Source: Actinomortierella ambigua
Lineage: Eukaryota; Mortierellomycota; Mortierellomycetes; Mortierellales; Mortierellaceae
Direction of reading: 5' to 3'
Length of the DNA stretch: 58,003 bases
Assembly: GCA_016098155.1 (NCBI GenBank)
Contig: JAAAJB010000171.1
Span: forward strand, 1 to 58,003
Position 1 is the first letter of the stretch, and the number at the start of each line of letters is the position of its first letter. The notes beneath the pieces were generated by a model that did not search any database, was not told the DNA's origin, and saw only the letters and a list, made by a program, of their open reading frames with translations. This document shows, in pieces, positions 9,891-21,253 of this stretch. The translations under genes and the position numbers were made by a program.

Positions 9891-12580
9891 GTCTTAAGCC
9901 TATTTGATTCTTTGACGGCGGCGGATGAAGGGGAGAGCAAAATATTACAACGAAGCGAAGGAGGAGGATCAAGGAGAATCTGAAATTAAAGACAATGTTA
10001 CAAAGTAGGGTAATGGGAGGGAGGGGGGGTATGAGTGGAGAGAAGAGGAGAGAGAGAATAAAGGGCAGGACGGGCGAGAGAAGGATGGCAAGGAGTAGTG
10101 GAGATGGAGGTGGGGAGAAGCCAGTCGAAGAAAGAAAAGAAAAAGTGTGTATTGGGGGGGAGGGATGGTCGCTATAAATATGTGTCTGCAAACATCGACT
10201 AGAAAAGGGTGGGTGGATGGACGCCCCTAGCCTTTTCGGGAGTGATTGCTTGGCTGTGCATGTCTGTTCCATTTATCCTTTTGAATAGGAATAAACTGGG
10301 AAGGTATACCCCTCTCTCCTTGGCATAAACCATACACAGGACTGAAACATAGCAACACCGTACAGGGCAATGAAGGGCCAGCTGGATCGGTCAGCAGCAA
10401 GTCCCTGATTGGCTCCGTGGGGTGGGGTGCTCGTAGGTCTTGCCATTTTGAGCGGCTCAAGGGCCAATGTCCCCTACTCCACACAAGGATGAAATGGTGC
10501 GTCCTTTTTCCTCCATCCTGTGTGGCCCAGGGATCGAGCAGTGTGCACAATAACCACTCAGTTGTCATTTATTCGTCGCTGCATGTTCTTTCCCTCCACC
10601 ATTAGTGTGTACTCTATGCGGGAAAGGTTTCTTCTTGTATGTCTTTGGATCTTCATAAAATACACACACTTGAGAAAAAAAGGTTCACATTCAGGATCCC
10701 ACAAAAGACAAAAACACATAAACACACAAGAAACACACACACACACAAAAACTTCGCGCCCTTTCGCCCTTGACGTCTCGGAAGAACCCTTGGTCGACGT
10801 GGGCCCTTCAAACCCTGATTCCTGCAACGCCCACTTGGAGGGTCGATCTAGGACGACGCTAGCATCAAACTCTCTTGGGAAGAGACGCCTGGCTGCAAGG
10901 AATACAGCCTCGGACAGACAGGAAAAAAGAGAGAAAAAAAAGGCAGGGTGAGTCGACAGAGCCAAGGAGAGAAAACAGCCTTCCTAACATGCAGTAACGA
11001 ATGCCGTTTTTTTTAAACGTGTTGACCTTTTGCTACTTTCATTCCTTCTTTTTTTGGTCTCGGCGTCAATAGCGCAGAAGACTCTCTCGTACAAAAAGGT
11101 ATGGGCGTGTAAAAAAAGAAAAAAGACTGTTGGTATGATGATCACAGTTGATCTTTGCAAATATCTATCTATGAAGCTTCTCATCGTCATCTGGGAGATG
11201 GTATGATTCCCGTGGGCAACTAGTAGGCCCTTTTGAGCGTTTTCCCTCCATTTGTATTACGCTAGTGACAAAAGTGGAAATTGTCCAACTGGACAAACAA
11301 TACCCGAAAGTCTGTTCAATGCGGCAATGTGGGTACTCACGACGAAGAGTGATAATGATATACCTTCTCTTTGTGTGATTATCTGTTATTGAACCAATCA
11401 TTGCACCCATTATTTTGTTTTGCGGGACATTTATATCGTCAATAGGAGAGAGAGAGAAAGAGAGAGAAAGAGGAGGGAGAAAGACCAAACTCGCCTACAC
11501 CAGAACGGTATTGCCATCGCTTCTCTCTACCAATCTTGGTTTACTGGCACCGTAATATTCTGTCCTTGACAGAGCATCAAAATGCCGATTGGAGAGGGAA
11601 AAGCGGCATAGTAAGGAGGAGGCCAAGGGATGGATGGGTAGGGGCGGGGGGAGGCGAAGAAGGCATGTATGTGGCTAGGCTAGATGGCGAGAGAGGGCCA
11701 ACCGGCAAAAAGCGAAGCATTGAACCACTGACAAACAGAATACGTACTGTCCTGTCTACGCTCCAAATGTACTGAACTGTGAGAAAAAAAAAGACCCATC
11801 TTATTCCCTTATCTCTGCGATGGACACCCCCTTACCCTATTTTTTTTTCTGCAGAAAAACCACAAACCCCCTACAACTGTCAATGTCATGTGCATGCGAG
11901 AATACAAGGGGGTGGTTACAATTCGCATTTTCTACTACAGTGGCGGTGAGGTATTTGCAGCAAGTCGATGTAGTAACTGTAACCAGAAGAATTGAAAGGG
12001 TCCACGCTCCATCTCCCCCCTTATCCCTCCTGGGTTCTTGGTAGCCAATGGGCCCAATGGTGAACATTTCCTTCCCCTTTTCACCAGCACATGACTCTGA
12101 ACCCCCACTCCCCGGATCCCCTCCCGGACCTCATCTCCGACAAAAACGACCGCGTGCGCTAATTTCATTCTCGCCAGTTGATTGGGGGTTTCAATGTAAG
12201 ACTGCACTACTCTGTCGACCACTCGGGTTATTATCATGGCCGTTTAAAGCAAGCTGTTTATTCGCTGTCATCGTGGTGTGTCTTGAAGCAAGGCTAAAAG
12301 GGGAATAGGCAACTTGGACGGTTTCGGGGGCACATGGTATTGCGATACCAAAGAGTTTGACATCATCTCGACATCATATGGACGTTCTGGAGAAGGTGGA
12401 GGAGGGTGTGGCGCAAAAATAATATTTAAGGTTAGTAGAAGAGGGGGGAGGGAAAGGCAAAAAAAAAAAAAAAAAAATAGAAACGCGAGAAAGAATAAAA
12501 GCCAGTGGGGGGTTTGCTTGCGGTTTCTCTTTTTTTTTCCGGTAAGAGGGCTATTGTAGGTTTAACGAAGGTTTAGCATT
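9891..12580. other. 2.7-kb stretch without a recognisable gene
   Basis: Lies between the permease start and the 3' end of the Ser/Pro-rich gene. It holds purine-rich tracts near 10010-10160, a TATAAATA element, a CA run near 10726-10746 and several homopolymers. Open frames in it are short, start with non-ATG codons or have simple-repeat composition. It probably contains permease and other regulatory DNA, possibly non-coding RNA, but nothing can be supported. Confidence 0.4.
10173..10180. promoter_or_regulatory. Isolated TATAAATA element
   Basis: TATAAATA on the plus strand, and TATTTATA on the minus strand. It could serve the permease, with a leader of roughly 250 nt, but no plus-strand gene follows. 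Orientation is unresolved. Confidence 0.3.
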
Positions 12581-14823
12581 TCATCCATCTTGTTCGTCCA
12601 TATGGCACTCATTCGCCATATCTGTTGAGACTGATTGGTCAGGATGCTCGTTCACATCCTCTGCATGGTTCTGCGGCTGTGGATCCAAGACGCGGTTGCT
12701 TTGCGCCCTGCATTGTAGAAAAGGAGGAAGAAGAAGGGGGAAGGGGGGAGGGGGAAGGGGGTGGGTAAGAGAAAGAGTCAGTACTGATAAATGATTCCTC
12801 GGTAACTTGACATACCAACTAAGCCCCATGGAAGCTGTCTCGTCCTCTTTTCGTGGTCATGTGGCATTTCGTGTCCACACCTTGCTTGCATGACAGCGAC
12901 TCGGCGACGAAGGGAATGGAGTGCTTCGGCCGGCCGTCGATAGTTATCTGTCGGGCTGGCCACAACAGATCTGGCGATGTGACAAACACAAAAAACATAC
13001 CCAGGTTTGTTGTTGTTGTTTAACAAATAGTTTCAGCAGCTAGTAAGGCCCTACAACTGGTTCCTCCCCTGCCCCTGCCCTGCCCTGCCCTACTCTGAAC
13101 CACCCCTCCTCCACTTGTTACCATCTATAAAATGAAACAGCACGACAAATCAATGACCCACTTACTGGAGAGGCATAAGTGTGCCTGGGAGAGACGGCTC
13201 TTGGTCGACTCCTACAGGTCCATAGGGCTGCTGTGTGAGACTTTCCTGTGTTGGTGGAGTGGCAGCCCCATGACCATCTCCGAGACGCTGTTCTGGATCA
13301 TACCGGGCCTCTTGCGAGAGCTCGTCTGGTGGTGCGCTAACGCTACTGTTGCCGTCGTTACTGCTGCCATTCTCCGGATCAGGCAAGTGGGGTCCTACTG
13401 GCTGCGGCTCCACACCGGCTTCCATATCCCCGGCATTATTCCGTCCCGCCAAATGTTGCTGCTCAGTCATCTGACCGCCATCCGACAACGACGACGTCGT
13501 CGTCTTCAGTGGGGTTCCAACATCTTGGGAGCTGGTCTGCTCTACCACTGGCTGCTCAAGGTGAGTATCACTCATGCTCGTTGAGGGATCGGCGCCTCGC
13601 GAAACCAGAAACCCTCCTTGTTGTTGCAAGTCACTTTGGGGAACTGAAGGTGGCCCGCTGTCCGTGCAGCTTGAAGGGCTGCTCTGGGCGTCCTTGTTGT
13701 TGCCGCCATCGCGCTCATTGGCGGTGGTGAAGATTGGAGTTGTCAAGGGTTCTTTAGGCTGGTGGTGGTAGGTCTTGTCGTTCTGCAGTCGGCGGTGCAG
13801 CTCCCAGGGCCAAAGTGATTGAAACCCGAGATCATCAGCGCTCACAATACCCAAGGATTGAGTAGCAGCACTTGTCGCCTCAGCTCCCGTGTCATGCGCG
13901 CTCTGTGAGCTATTGCGGGCCTGCTCAATCTCCACGACTCCCTCCATTGGCTGGAGTGCATGATCATGGTGATGATGGTGATGGCGATGATGGTGAAGGT
14001 GAGGGTGCTGCTGCTCTTGGTGATCTTGCGCCTCGGTGCTGCATGAACGCTCGGCTAATCGTGCAACCAGTGTTTGGCGGAGTGAGTGCAGGTCGGGTGT
14101 CTGTCTGGACAACAATGGTGACGACGACGATGACGACGATGACAGGAGCGAAGACGGTACGGATGGAGCGAGTTGTGCATGATGAGGCCTTGGTTGGTCG
14201 ACGAGCGGATAAGGGCGTGAAAGTTGCGACATGGAAGCAGGCTGCTGCGAATAGGACTGGGAACGCCAGGCAATTCTTGGAATTCTTGATGTCCCAGAGC
14301 CGACGGCGGTGGCGGCTGGTGCGTTCGAGCTGACACGATTTAGTTCTGGGAGCGGATCCAGCAAAGGGGATGAGGTCTCCACCGAGGAGGAAGGAGAAGA
14401 GGAGGAGAGAGATGATGATGTTGTTGGGCGCATGGGGGACTGTGCAGTCGCCGCGATGATTGTCGAGGAGACTTCGTCTGAAGGCGTTGAAGGAGGTGCT
14501 GCAGGGGTTGACGATTGGGTGCTCGATACAGACGTTCGCTGAAGGTCATCGTCCTGGTGGGATACTCCATCGTCCTCACAGGGTGACTCTTCAGGGCCTG
14601 GGGTAGATAAGCGAGGGCGGGATGCGGTGGGAGGTTGTGTACTGGGACTTGCTAGCTCATCATCGCACTCTTCGTCGTTCTCATGTGTGCGCTTTACAGG
14701 GACAACGGGTCGAGGAGTAGGAGGTCGGCGTGGACGAGTTGGTCGAGGGGATGTGGCTGTATCGTTGAATTGCACACGCGGCTCGGGAAGGGCCTTTTCT
14801 TTGGATGGAGATCCTTCATCCAT
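12581..14823 (-). CDS. Ser/Pro-rich disordered protein, unknown function
   Basis: I do not recognise this protein. Exon 1 (13166..14823, ATG at 14823) encodes about 552 residues rich in Ser, Pro, Gln, Thr and His. It has Ser runs, a His-rich stretch (HHHRHHHHHH), and one more ordered island (DLGFQSLWPWELHRRLQNDK). It ends at a perfect GTAAGT donor; without splicing the frame stops two codons later. The next exon starts at 12970 (SVVASPTDNYRRPAEALHSL). Two donors in it keep frame into a last exon from 12707: a weaker GTGTGG (exon to 12881, 624 aa, stop at 12581-12583) and a consensus GTATGT (exon to 12816, 622 aa, stop at 12652-12654). Composition suggests a regulatory or scaffold protein, but no domain supports a role. 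Exon 1 is firm; the 3' exons are tentative. Confidence 0.6.
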
Positions 14824-15487
14824 GATGGCTGGGGAGTGTAGCTGAATGGTGAAGGAGAAGGGGAGGAGGAAGAGGAGGAGGAAGAGGAAGAGGAAGAGGA
14901 GTAATAAAAAAGGAGGCCGACGCGCCTTTTTATCTTCCTCCGTCAGCTAGCATGAATATTATGCGGGATTGATAAAAAAAAAAACGAGTCTTTGATCAAG
15001 AAGACAACACATTTTTTTTATTGAGGTATTTGCGACTTGGTATAGATGCCATGGAGGGCATTCCAACATTAAAAGAGTCGTGTGTAAAGAAGAAGAAGAA
15101 GAAGAGAGAACGAGATGGCAAGAGGCGCTCAAGGCTGAGAACAAGGAACGGGGTTGGCAGATAACTAGCAACAAAGGCAGCGGCCGATTCACGACACAAG
15201 AGGCTGCAATGGAAGAACAAGCGCCAAATAAAAGAAGAAGAAGGAAAAAAAAAAGGGAAGATGGCGCTGGCTGTTCACTGGCCCTAGGATCCTTTTGTAG
15301 CCATTCCTTTCTATCCGTAGGAGCGTCTGATCTACTAGCGTGTTCGTTCCGTCTGCTTCGTGTCACGGTCATTACTTTTGTTGTTTCTATTGGGTGTGGG
15401 GGGGGGGAAAAGTGGGTAATGTTGCTCCACTTGCTGCCTCGTATTTTGCATTCATTACGTCGTGTATGATATCCAAATCTCGTCGTC
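14824..15487. other. Intergenic: Ser/Pro gene promoter and Whi2-like 3' flank
   Basis: Contains a purine tract of GGA/GAA units (about 14849-14902), which reads as a CT-rich leader for the minus-strand Ser/Pro-rich gene. The rest is the 3' flank of the Whi2-like gene. No gene is supported. Confidence 0.45.
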
Positions 15488-16726
15488 CTAAACAAGGACG
15501 AGCTCCAGCGTCCATGTCCTCCGTGCCCAGAGCCGAATGGGGATCTTGTTGCCCTCGTGCTCCAGCTTGATCTCCACGCCATCCCACCAGCACTTGCGCT
15601 ATGCGGAAGGATGAATGAAAAAAAAAAAGACGGAAAGAAAGAAAGAAGGATAGAAAGAGAACAGGGGAAATCAATTATTAGTGATATCTTCCAATATGCA
15701 TTTCAACCATTGGGGAGGGGGGAAGCGCTTATTAAATTGCTGCTGCTCCTGTAGAGGAGGGAAAGAGCCAGCCAGCCAGTCCAGCAACAATGACAACAGC
15801 AGGAGCAACAGCAACAACAACAGCAACAACAACAAAGGCATTTCACTTGTTTTGTTTTCATTCATTTGCGTCATCCTGATAATTCAATGCCTTACCGCTG
15901 GCTTTCTCCAGAACAATAGCAGCTTTTGTGCGGTAGCCATCTGGTTGCCACTGCCGGTGGTCTTGAGCATGACGAGGGCGATGCTGACAATGGAGGTCTT
16001 CTTTGGCTCGATATCACGGTAGCCCCACTCGTCGTCGCGCGAGAACCCAGAGACGCACAGCATGTCGATCAAGTGCTGCTCGGCCACGTTGTTCTCCTTG
16101 TTGATGTTGCGCTGCAGCGCCGTAAAGATCTTGCGCTGCTCCAACAGATGAACACCGCATTCCGTCTTGACCTTCAACGTGCTATAGTCATAGGGGACGG
16201 GTCCCGTGGCCGCCATGTCGTCCTTGGCTGGGAACCCACTCTCGGGAGGTGTGATGGCAAAGTAGTCGAGCTCCTCGCGAAGCACAATAATCGCTTGCTT
16301 GTTCAGCAGCGGGTTCTGCGCCGCCATCGCATGCGACGTTGGGTTGGCTTGCCGTTGCGCTTCCCCGGCCAGCTGCGCTTCGTGGTAAAAGTCTAGCACA
16401 TAGTCCATACAGGCCGGGTCAAAGTCGACGTAGATGACCTGGTCGTCCAAAGAGATGGACTCGTCCGAGTTGTTGTCATCATCATCATAGCTGTCGGAAT
16501 GGCCACGGCCGAGGATGAGACCATTGGGGAACATTACAATCAGGATGGACTCTGGCAGGCTGACAAGCACCTCCCTGTCGATTTCGAACCGTGTGCCTCG
16601 CAGGTCCAGGTAGAGCTTGGAGGGGAAGCCGCCTTGGCCAGGGGATGGAGGCGCGGACGAATGCTGAGACACCTGAGTGATGGGCGACTCTGACACCTGG
16701 GTGATGGGCGAATTAGACATTGCCAT
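15488..16726 (-). CDS. Whi2-like BTB/POZ protein, two exons
   Basis: Resembles fungal Whi2, a BTB-fold adaptor that works with Psr-type phosphatases in the general stress response and in restraining TORC1 when amino acids are low. Model: complement(15488..15598, 15896..16726), 313 aa. The only ATG with a good context (AAACATGGC) is at 16726; an upstream in-frame extension would start on TTG. The N-terminus has a short direct repeat (SPITQVSE, SPITQVSQ). The BTB core follows: LYLDLRGTRFEIDREVLVSL, PESILIVMFPNGLIL, then FDPACMDYVLDFYHEA and the REELDYFAI block. The C-terminal exon adds RKCWWDGVEIKLEHEG. The intron (15599..15895) is GT-AG, phase 0. Family membership is strong; pathway role is by analogy with yeast. 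Confidence 0.88.
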
Positions 16727-17853
16727 GTTTGATACGGAGTCGGTGTATGGAGTGGGTGAAGTGGAGTAGTGGGCCAAAGGTGCAAGGAAGGGGGTAACTT
16801 GTGTTTGGGTATGAAATGAAGCCAAGTGGGGTGGGGGGTGGGGGGACGAAGGGGAGGTCAAGGTCTAATGGCAAAAAGGGTCTGTGGAGTTGAGGATAGG
16901 ATAGGATAGGATAGGACAGGAGGATGTTGACAGATGCCTGGCGTTGAGCACTCTGGACGAAATGTCTGTTGCTGAAGAGGAGGAAGAAGAGGAGGAGGAG
17001 GAGAAGGGAGGAGGGCACAATGCTCAGACGGAGAAGGGCTCGCACACACACACACACATATACACACGCACAAGGGGAGAGAGAGAGAGACAGAGAAAGA
17101 AAGAAAGGTGGAGAGACGGGGAGCGCAAGATGAACAGCAAGGGAAAGAAGGGAAGCAAAAAGGCAATGCAATGAGGAACAAGAAGGAAAAAAAAAAAAAA
17201 AAGAAAGAACGAAAGAAAGGACTGACGACAGGTCCTTTGCTGCTGCTGTTCTTTCAGTCAGCACATTCAGCAGGGCAAGGTAGTAGCAGTCGTAGTCAGT
17301 TTGCAATTGTTGGATGGTACCCATGCGAATAGCCTCTTGCAGCTTCGCCAGCCAGCTAGCTCTCCTCTCTCCTCTTTTCTCCTCTCCCTCTTTTCTCTCT
17401 CTCTCTCTTCTCATCCCGTGACAAGCCATATGCTGCTGGGCTGGCCTTTGGCCTCGAGGGGGAAGAGAGAGAGAGTATGTGTGTGTGTGTGGGGGGGGGG
17501 TGGCCAGATTCTGTCCAGCAGCAGAGCCCATGCACCCCCCCCACTCTGTGGGCTAATGGCCGACTATTATACTTCAAGGCACTCATTTTTTATTCGCTGA
17601 CACGATTGGGCTTGGGGGCAGATGGGGGACTGACTTGACTGGCCAGGTTCTTACGGAGAACGAGTAGTGAGTGTGCCTTGACTCCCCCTGGGCCACCGTT
17701 CGTGGAGTAGCACTTTTCCCCTCTATCCTTTATCGCGACACAAGGATTAAATGCGTCGCAAAGATATCCTATCCACCACCACCACCACCACAAGAAGAGG
17801 TGAGCACTATGTCCAATAGCTCATCTCTCACTCGCCTAGGTAGTCTGTACCGA
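16727..17853. other. Whi2-like promoter and leader, repeat-rich
   Basis: Holds a GGATA pentanucleotide repeat (16893-16916), CA and GA microsatellites near 17041-17105, purine and pyrimidine tracts, and GGT/CCA runs near 17771-17790. Open frames here are simple-repeat translations. No gene is supported. Confidence 0.45.
16893..16916. repeat. GGATA pentanucleotide repeat
   Basis: About four and a half copies of GGATA in the likely Whi2-like leader, 167-190 bp upstream of its start codon. Confidence 0.8.
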
Positions 17854-18526
17854 TCAAGATACATGTGCTGGGGTATTACCTGGTCCTGAGTAACGACCAT
17901 AATGTTCTGCGCACCTTGTAGAGTACGTGCCTGCACGACAAACAATGAAAAGTACTCTGTGGTCTCGTATTCGCTGACTCCAAGCTTGCGTGCACTGTAA
18001 CTCAATGCGGTCGCCGACTGAGGCGAAAAGAAATGACCTGCTGGGGCGGTAGTTTAGGGCACACAACGCACGCAAGGCAGGCAACGATCAACCCGTGAGC
18101 TTAATTGTATTTTTTTCCTCTATAAACAAAAATAGCCTTTCTTTTTTCTTTTTTTGGGGGGTGTTACTGACCTCCGGGGGAGAAGGTCATCGAGTGGCCT
18201 TGCTGGAGGATACCTCGGACGCCACAGTGGTATGGAGATACGCACACATCTTCCATCGGGATGCTGGTTCGAGAGTCATCCGCTAGCTGGTGCATGCAGC
18301 CACAATGGCCTGTGCCATGATAGAATGGCCCTCGCCAGCGCCGGTGGTCGGATGGAGTGGATATGCTTGAATGGTACACAATTTCAAAGGCCCTCAGCTT
18401 CTTTCCTGAGATGTTCGCCTTGCTAAACATCTCGGTTGCATCTCCAGGGCTCAGTTCTACCAGATGCGAGGTACGTTCAAGAAGACCCTGCTGTGTCTGG
18501 TTGACGAGATTCTTGTTTCTAGCCAT
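17854..18526 (-). CDS. Unrecognised two-exon protein with a Cys/His-containing middle
   Basis: I do not recognise this family. Model: complement(17854..18017, 18172..18526), 172 aa, joined by a 154-bp intron (donor GTCAGT, acceptor CTCAG) that keeps frame. The N-terminal half looks like a folded helical region (NQTQQGLLERTSHLVELSPG, then GKKLRAFEIVYHSSIS). The middle is rich in Cys and His: FYHGTGHCGCMHQL and VCVSPYHCGVRGIL. Exon 2 continues with GDRIELQCTQAWSQRI, FIVCRAGTYSTRCAEHYG and a stop. Spacing of the Cys/His residues does not match a zinc finger I can name, although metal binding is possible. There is no signal peptide. A TATTATAA element lies about 250 bp upstream on the same strand. 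Gene reality is moderately supported by frame-preserving splicing; the 3' end could differ. Confidence 0.45.
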
Positions 18527-20673
18527 GCCGGGGCTAGTGTGGTTTGAAGATCCAAAGAGGGGATAGAGGTAGGGGGGGGGGTAAAGCAAGAGGCAGGGGC
18601 AGAGCGGAGGAGTGGGGCTTTTCTTGCAAGTCGCGATGCTGTGTGTATGTTTCGATTCTGTTCGTTGAGATTATGAAAAACCTGTACCCTGGAGGAAACG
18701 GTCAAAGCACATCGAAATGTGTGGAGAAGGGATGGAGCAAAGACACAAGGACAGGAACATGAGAAAGGAAAAGAGCCTTATAATAGGCAGCCTTTTTCTC
18801 CCCGCGACCTGATGGCTGATGCCACAACAAGCTTCACGTTCTTCAGCATAGGCTCTTTGAGGCACCAGGGTTAAGCCAAAGTTTTTTAGGTGTCACAAAC
18901 GCTTTCAACAAACAAGTTTCTCACGACAAAAAAAAAAGGCAGACAAAAAAATATAGGGTGGGGTTTTCAGAGGTTTAATGTGAGAGGGATCCGTAAACTG
19001 GAACTATTCAAACCGCCCGACCACAGAAACTTGAAAGGTGAAACCCTCAAGATCCTGAAATTCGAAAATTGGGCTAGCAAGTGTCGCCGTATACATCCGC
19101 AGGTGCAAAGAGACTCGTGTCGCAAAACTTCCCAAAGGACATTCCGTATTTCCTCCTACTGCCCGGCCTCCGACGAAATCATGACGACCCGACTAGAACC
19201 GCGCTTGAAGCTGCTGACGTTTACTTGGAGCGAGCTCTCATCTTTCTTCTTTTGCGCTTAAGGCGGCGGACGCGCTTCTTCTTCCACTTGTCTCTCATCT
19301 AAACGAGTTGAAGGAAAGAGTTTTGTCTGTTAATATCGGAATCGAACTCAATATGAGGCTTGGAGCAGTGGAGGTATGTGTATGTATGTCGTTGTCGTTG
19401 TAGGTTGCTGGAGCAGCAAGGCGTAGAGCAGTGGTGTGACAGACTGGCAATGCCTGTTCCAACTGCCTAGCTTCGCTCCAGCTCCTGTGACTTTTTGACT
19501 GGCAACACACGCTGTAGGTGAAGAGCGGTGGTGATGGTTGAGGTGGTGGTGGTGGTGGTGGGAAAAAAAAAGTCGCTTGCAAAAGTCGTCAGGAAAAGAT
19601 GTTCCTGATCCAATTGATGGTATCGACCGCATTGGTTGCTGAAAGAGAGGCCATTGCGCCCGGTAGGCAGATGGATTGATCTCGATTGATAGGATGGTGG
19701 CGATGGATGGATCGAAAGTAGGTCGGATTGATTTAATAGCCCAAGTCAGTACCTTGAAGTTGTGTAGGGAAAAGAGGGTTTCTTTATTAAATGTGCAGGC
19801 GCAATTTAAATACAAGTTTCGAACCAAGGTTCAAGGCTAGCCTAAGCCACTCTGCCCTCTGCGTACGGGCACAACACCAGCAAGGCCTCTGTTGGTGCCC
19901 GCCCCAGCCTTTCATTGGCCGCCTGCTAATGGGGGGGGGTTCAGTCGTTCCAGTCTCCACTCCAACCCCTTCTTGCAATTGCTTTCTCTAGCTAAGGCTT
20001 TGTTCGATGTTGGAGTGTGGTGTCGATTTGATAATACAGTAGTTCGCCTACCCTACCCAGAATATGTGCTCCTCTGTGTGAACAATCGATCTATACACGT
20101 TCCCCTCTTGACGATGTCAATTGTGCACTCAAAAGCACGTGTACACCACACGAAAGAGTGGGATCGTGGCAAGCACCCCGCACATCAAGTCAGGAAACAA
20201 CGAGAAGGTCAAGCTCTCCTAGTTCTATACAACACCGCGAACCATAAGACTGGGAGCCATTCGCGCAAGCAATAGCACAGGTCCAACAGCGGCCTTCTCC
20301 ACAGCAGCCACGGAGATTAGTTTTCAGATCTTTGGGCTTGATGTAACGTTCTCCCAAGGAGGATGGCAGGTGAGGGATATCATGAAAGACTAGAGATGTC
20401 TACGGCAAGTGTAGTATCCCATAAGAACACCTCCCCATCTCTACAAGACGCTCAAAGGTATCCAGCAACCTGGCAAGGGGGTCCTCTAAAACTGAAAGAA
20501 ACAAAGCCGATAGCTCTAAGTGGTGCTTCTCTGCATATCTGGCATCTGTGGATCGCGTGACTGGTTTCTATGTCCCACAACGAATGTTGTGATTTTCCGA
20601 GCTCTTCCTCGCACCCTGTTACCCCTCTTGCATCACTCAAGACACCTCCTCTTCTTCCCTTTTATTATTAACC
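18527..20673. other. 2.1-kb intergenic region before mL60
   Basis: Lies between the Cys/His protein gene (-) and mL60 (+). I saw a GGT/ACC run near 19539-19560 and a G run near 19930. Open frames near 18890-19300 and 19348-19830 lack homology, splice support or coding-like composition. No gene is called. Confidence 0.4.
18778..18785 (-). promoter_or_regulatory. TATA-like element upstream of the Cys/His protein gene
   Basis: Reads TATTATAA on the minus strand, about 250 bp upstream of the ATG at 18526. Positional assignment only. Confidence 0.3.
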
Positions 20674-21253
20674 ATGTTGGGCGCATTCAGGGCTTCAGGC
20701 ATCTCTCAGGGTGGTCTATTATGGCAAGTGGGAGCCGACTAATACCTCGACACAAAACCGACCTGTTGCATCAATGTTACTGTCAATACAAGACATACGA
20801 GAGGGTGATCAGCTTTTGTAGCTAACCTCCTCTCTCCCCTTCTCATGCCGACAACAGGAAGGCGCGCATGAAGATGGACCTCAGCCCCACGCAGAAGGCA
20901 AACATCCGCAAGCGCCTCAAGGCCGCGGATGACGTTGTCATGAAGATTGAGCAGGCTGGCATCCAGTGCAATGCTTTGGTAAGGTGGAGAGGAAGAGTGA
21001 GAAGGGGGAAAAATCAGAACAGACACTCAAACAACCATTGTACACAACAAACTCACACTACAACAACATCCACATCAACAACAACACAAATGCTTAGACC
21101 AAGGCCAAGGCCGAGCCCACAGAGGCCCAGATGCCTGCCAAGGACAAGTACACCGTGTTCAGCCGGACATTCAAAGGTTACCGCAAGTCGGTTCACAAGG
21201 TGCCTCATTTCTCCAAGGTCCCTGTTCCTCGCACAGCCCCAACTGGCTTTTAG
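20674..21253 (+). CDS. Mitochondrial large-subunit ribosomal protein mL60 (Mrpl31-like)
   Basis: Fungal-type mitochondrial ribosomal protein mL60, a small basic component of the 54S subunit. Model: 20674..20723, 20858..20978, 21098..21253; 108 aa. Exon 1 gives MLGAFRASGISQGGLLW, closely following the conserved start of this family. Exon 2 gives KARMKMDLSPTQKANIRKRL. Exon 3 gives AKDKYTVFSRTFKGYRKSVH and ends KVPVPRTAPTGF. The only join that restores the conserved GGLLWK block uses a GC donor (GCAAGT at 20724) with acceptor AACAG, so intron 1 is GC-AG. The nearby GT (GTGGGA) would break the frame. Intron 2 is GTAAGG-AG, phase 0. The basic N-terminus probably serves mitochondrial import. Confidence 0.93.

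Noticed and set aside
10273..10446. 57-codon minus-strand frame (MARPTSTPPHG...).
   Set aside because: Short and isolated, with no promoter, signal peptide or recognisable motif; below what I would call a gene.
10558..10965. 135-codon minus-strand frame in the 2.7-kb gap.
   Set aside because: It starts on TTG, translates CA/A-rich simple sequence as Cys/Val/Phe runs, and shows no homology or splice context.
16727..16861. In-frame N-terminal extension of the Whi2-like protein.
   Set aside because: The extension begins on TTG; the first ATG with good context is at 16726.
18262..18285. GGTTCGAGAGTC, resembling a Pol III B box.
   Set aside because: No A box at the right distance and no cloverleaf; it lies inside the coding exon of the Cys/His protein.
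18890..19302. Open frame with RLVSQNFPKDIPYF and ALEAADVYLERAL, faintly like the core of a histone H3-type fold.
   Set aside because: Spacing is wrong by one residue, most family positions do not match, no start or intron model joins the parts, and upstream frames contain stops. Probably chance similarity.
19795..19860. tRNA-like minus-strand words (GGCAGAGTGGC and GGTTCGAAAC).
   Set aside because: The A-box and B-box-like words are only about 20 nt apart and no acceptor or anticodon stem can be folded between them.
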